Assembly: GCA_002773975.1 (NCBI GenBank)
Contig: PEZR01000176.1
Span: 1 to 6,609 of the forward strand
Direction of reading: 5' to 3'
From: Bdellovibrio sp. CG10_big_fil_rev_8_21_14_0_10_47_8
GTDB taxonomy: Bacteria > Bdellovibrionota > Bdellovibrionia > Bdellovibrionales > Bdellovibrionaceae
Length of the DNA stretch: 6,609 bases
Part shown: positions 4,696-6,609 of the stretch, in pieces
Layout of the letters: each line of letters starts with the position of its first letter
Numbering within the stretch: position 1 is the stretch's first letter
The notes under the pieces: model-generated
The model's input: the letters and a program-made list of their open reading frames with translations, nothing else
Databases searched by the model: none
Told to the model about the DNA's origin: nothing
Made by a program: the position numbers and the translations under genes

Positions 4696-6609
4696 TTATC
4701 GAATCTCTTATCAGACGGGGGCAACAGCGCCCGCAACTTGTGCTGCGGGAACTACGATCAATGAAAGCTCAGTCACGGGAACAAATCATGCGGTCACTGG
4801 TCTTTCGGCAAATACTCAGTATTCATTTCGAGTGTGTGCGATCGACAATAGCGGAACTCCCAATGTTGCCAGTGGAACAACCGTCAGTGCGACGACCTTA
4901 CAGGCGGCTCCACCAAATGTGACCGGACTCACGGCCACTGCGAACTCAACATCACAGATCACCCTGAGTTGGACATCTGGTGGTGGATCGACGGTGGATT
5001 ATCGAATTGCTTATGCCAGCGGGGCGACGGCTCCGGCAGATTGTTCATCGGGAACGACAATCAACGAGAGCTCTGTTTCGGGGACTAGCCATGCCGTCAC
5101 AGGTCTTAGCACAGCGACCCAATATTCATTTCGAGTGTGTGCCATCAATGGAAATGGAAGTCCTGATGTCTCAAGTGGAACAACGGTAAGTGGAACGACA
5201 TTGCAAGCGGCTCCTCCGGATGTGACGGGTCTTTCGGCGACAGCAAATTCTTCCAGTCAAATTACTTTGAGTTGGACCTCCGGCGGAGGATCGACGGCAG
5301 ACTATCGAATTGCTTACGCCACCGGAGCCACCGCTCCAGCAGACTGCGCCTCGGGAACCACGATCAGCGAGAGCTCTGTGGCCGGAACCAGCCATGCAGT
5401 CACAGGTCTTTCTGCGGTGACTCAGTACTCATTTAGAGTTTGTGCGATCAATGGAAATCCAACTCCAAATGTTGCGGCTGGAGTGACTGTGAGTGGAACG
5501 ACGTTGCAAGCGGCTCCCCCGAACGTGACTGGCCTTTCGGCTACAGCCGATTCTTCCAGCCAAATTACATTGAGTTGGACCTCCGGTGGCGGGTCAACTG
5601 CGGACTATCGAATTGCTTATGCCAGTGGTGCGACAGCTCCGGCGGATTGCGCTTCCGGCACCACGATCAGTGAAGCGGCTGTGACCGGAACCAGCCACGC
5701 GGTCACAGGTTTGAGTCCGGTGACCCAATATTCGTTCAGAGTTTGTGCGATCAACAGCAACTCAACACCCGATGTTGCGAGCGGTGCAACTGCTTCAGCC
5801 ACGACTCCAGTGAGCTTCACCCATGGTGGTTGGACAGATGTCGTCGCATTGGGGCCAAAAACAAATTATGCTAATCTTTATGTAAAAACAGATGGAACTA
5901 CCTCGGCCAGTATCGCCGACAGTGATTTAAAAATCACCTTGGCATGGGGTGATTTTGGAGGCGCAACTGAGGATGGGTATAAAATCTATCGGGCCACGTC
6001 TTCTGGAACTCAGAACTTCACCTCTCCTCTGGCCACCATTGGAACTGCTGCTACAAAAACATATACGGACACCACGGTAACACCAGGAACAGTTTATTAC
6101 TATGTCGTGCGACCGACGATCAGTGGAACGGCTTACCCCACCACCGAGTCTTATTCGGAAATTCGGGTGGTGGCTCCTCCGGCCAACATGGGCTTGGTTC
6201 ACCGATGGATCGCCAACCAGGAAGTTTGTGGTCTTCTGGGTAAAACCTCGGACGCCACAAATAACTATCGATGTCCTTTTACGGGGCAAGGCAATGTTGG
6301 GAACTATTACGATATTGAACATGACATGATTGTCGACCGATTCGAGGCGGGTTGTAATTACACTCGTACTGCCTGCTCAGGTGGATCGCTGGGTGCGGGA
6401 CCAGCTGACTGTACTGCCAATGCAGACCACAGCGCGAGTGTCACTGCGGCCATAAACTCAGTCTACTTTTACTCTGGAGCGGCCGGCGCTGGTGGGTGTT
6501 ACATCAATACCGATGGCGGAACGACTTGGGTACAGATGATTTCAGGCAGTGCCGCGCAGAGAGCTTATGGAATTTCTTCGAAATCGCAGCTTCCGCCTTT
6601 GGTGAGAAT
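4634..6609 (+). CDS. FN3-repeat surface protein, continuation in the +1 frame (partial at right edge)
   Basis: This frame is open from the stop at 4631-4633 to the window end. It reads as genuine protein from Trp at 4667, about 647 codons. There is no ATG near its 5' end, and GTG 4634 has no SD, so it is best seen as the rest of the gene that starts at 4243, separated by a frame break. Order of domains: an FN3 domain lacking its first strands (4667-4900); three complete FN3 repeats (4901-5203, 5204-5506, 5507-5806), each with signature LSWTSGGGST.DYRI and QYSFRVCAI; a divergent FN3 domain (about 5810-6174, with ITLAWGDFGG, DGYKIYRAT and YYYVVRPT); then a C-terminal module from about 6187 (MGLVHRWIANQEVCGLLG, DIEHDMIVDRFEAGC, GGCYINTDGGTTWVQM) with six cysteines in view. 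FN3 arrays on bacterial surface proteins usually act as spacers or in binding. An adhesin or cell-surface role is inferred. The C-terminal module is not one I can name. Confidence 0.7.
   Translation, partial: MSRYQPRLHPDWTSGGGSTVDYRISYQTGATAPATCAAGTTINESSVTGTNHAVTGLSANTQYSFRVCAIDNSGTPNVASGTTVSATTLQAAPPNVTGLTATANSTSQITLSWTSGGGSTVDYRIAYASGATAPADCSSGTTINESSVSGTSHAVTGLSTATQYSFRVCAINGNGSPDVSSGTTVSGTTLQAAPPDVTGLSATANSSSQITLSWTSGGGSTADYRIAYATGATAPADCASGTTISESSVAGTSHAVTGLSAVTQYSFRVCAINGNPTPNVAAGVTVSGTTLQAAPPNVTGLSATADSSSQITLSWTSGGGSTADYRIAYASGATAPADCASGTTISEAAVTGTSHAVTGLSPVTQYSFRVCAINSNSTPDVASGATASATTPVSFTHGGWTDVVALGPKTNYANLYVKTDGTTSASIADSDLKITLAWGDFGGATEDGYKIYRATSSGTQNFTSPLATIGTAATKTYTDTTVTPGTVYYYVVRPTISGTAYPTTESYSEIRVVAPPANMGLVHRWIANQEVCGLLGKTSDATNNYRCPFTGQGNVGNYYDIEHDMIVDRFEAGCNYTRTACSGGSLGAGPADCTANADHSASVTAAINSVYFYSGAAGAGGCYINTDGGTTWVQMISGSAAQRAYGISSKSQLPPLVR
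4667..5806 (+). repeat. Tandem FN3-coding repeats, exact 303-bp period
   Basis: The Trp codon of LSWTSGG lies at 4667, 4970, 5273 and 5576, exactly 303 bp (101 codons) apart. The first copy lacks its 5' part; three are complete, starting with CAG/CAA-GC at 4901, 5204 and 5507. Every copy encodes two cysteines, one in the segment TAPA[D/T]C and one in FRVCAI, a likely disulfide pair. Copies two and three are the closest by eye; many of their differences are at third codon positions (for example ggc gga gga versus ggt ggc ggg for GGG), which points to selection on the protein sequence. Confidence 0.9.

Noticed and set aside
4677..5189. Plus-strand frames at 4677-4922 and 4980-5189 with similar starts (MVDR..)
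   Set aside because: Their similarity to each other only reflects the underlying FN3 repeat read in the wrong frame; the products are Arg-rich and unlike real proteins.
4667..5806. CRISPR array or mobile-element repeats
   Set aside because: The 303-bp tandem units are protein-coding FN3 domains, mostly varying at third codon positions; there are no spacers, terminal inverted repeats or transposase genes.
5171..5820. Frames at 5171-5395 (minus), 5440-5673 (plus) and 5617-5820 (minus)
   Set aside because: Out-of-frame or antisense readings of the FN3 repeat DNA.
5927..6329. 131-aa minus-strand frame and 75-aa plus-strand frame near the right end
   Set aside because: Both overlap the divergent FN3 domain and C-terminal module, whose frame is continuous and protein-like.

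Overview
The window looks like chromosome of a Bdellovibrio-type bacterium (Bdellovibrionota). This rests on pattern recognition: base composition is close to even, the chemoreceptor hairpin reads FQTKLLSFNASVEAARAGEH, and the last gene is a long lipoprotein-like fibronectin type III (FN3) protein with a Cys-containing C-terminal module. No rRNA or other decisive taxonomic marker is present, so the assignment is an inference.

Layout, left to right: (1) the last ~93 codons of an FtsX/MacB-type ABC permease on + (1-281), running in from the left edge. (2) A convergent gene on - (305-1315) for a 336-residue exported protein of unknown function. (3) A 242-bp divergent intergenic region with a strong SD for the - gene, a possible - strand promoter and an 8-bp inverted repeat. 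(4) A YiiM-like MOSC protein on +; the best start is TTG at 1558, not anything upstream. (5) A methyl-accepting chemotaxis protein on + (2377-4041) with a single-Cache sensor domain and no evident HAMP domain. (6) From 4243 to the right edge, a large surface-protein gene: lipoprotein-like signal, bacterial Ig-like domain, four FN3 repeats with an exact 303-bp period, a divergent FN3 domain and the start of a Cys-containing C-terminal module.

The most notable feature is that gene 6 is broken, or recoded, at its Ig/FN3 junction. The first frame is correct up to the linker AQAAP, then hits TGA at 4693. The FN3 repeats continue in the +1 frame from about 4667 and stay open for some 647 codons to the window end. 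Compared with the next repeat, 53 nt are missing at the junction.

The genes do not look like one pathway. They are separate units with gaps of 170-240 bp between the + strand genes from MOSC onward. I see no mobile element, CRISPR array, tRNA or rRNA, and nothing that convincingly forms a new defence or metabolic system. The FN3 gene with its repeat array, frame break and C-terminal module is the part most worth following up.
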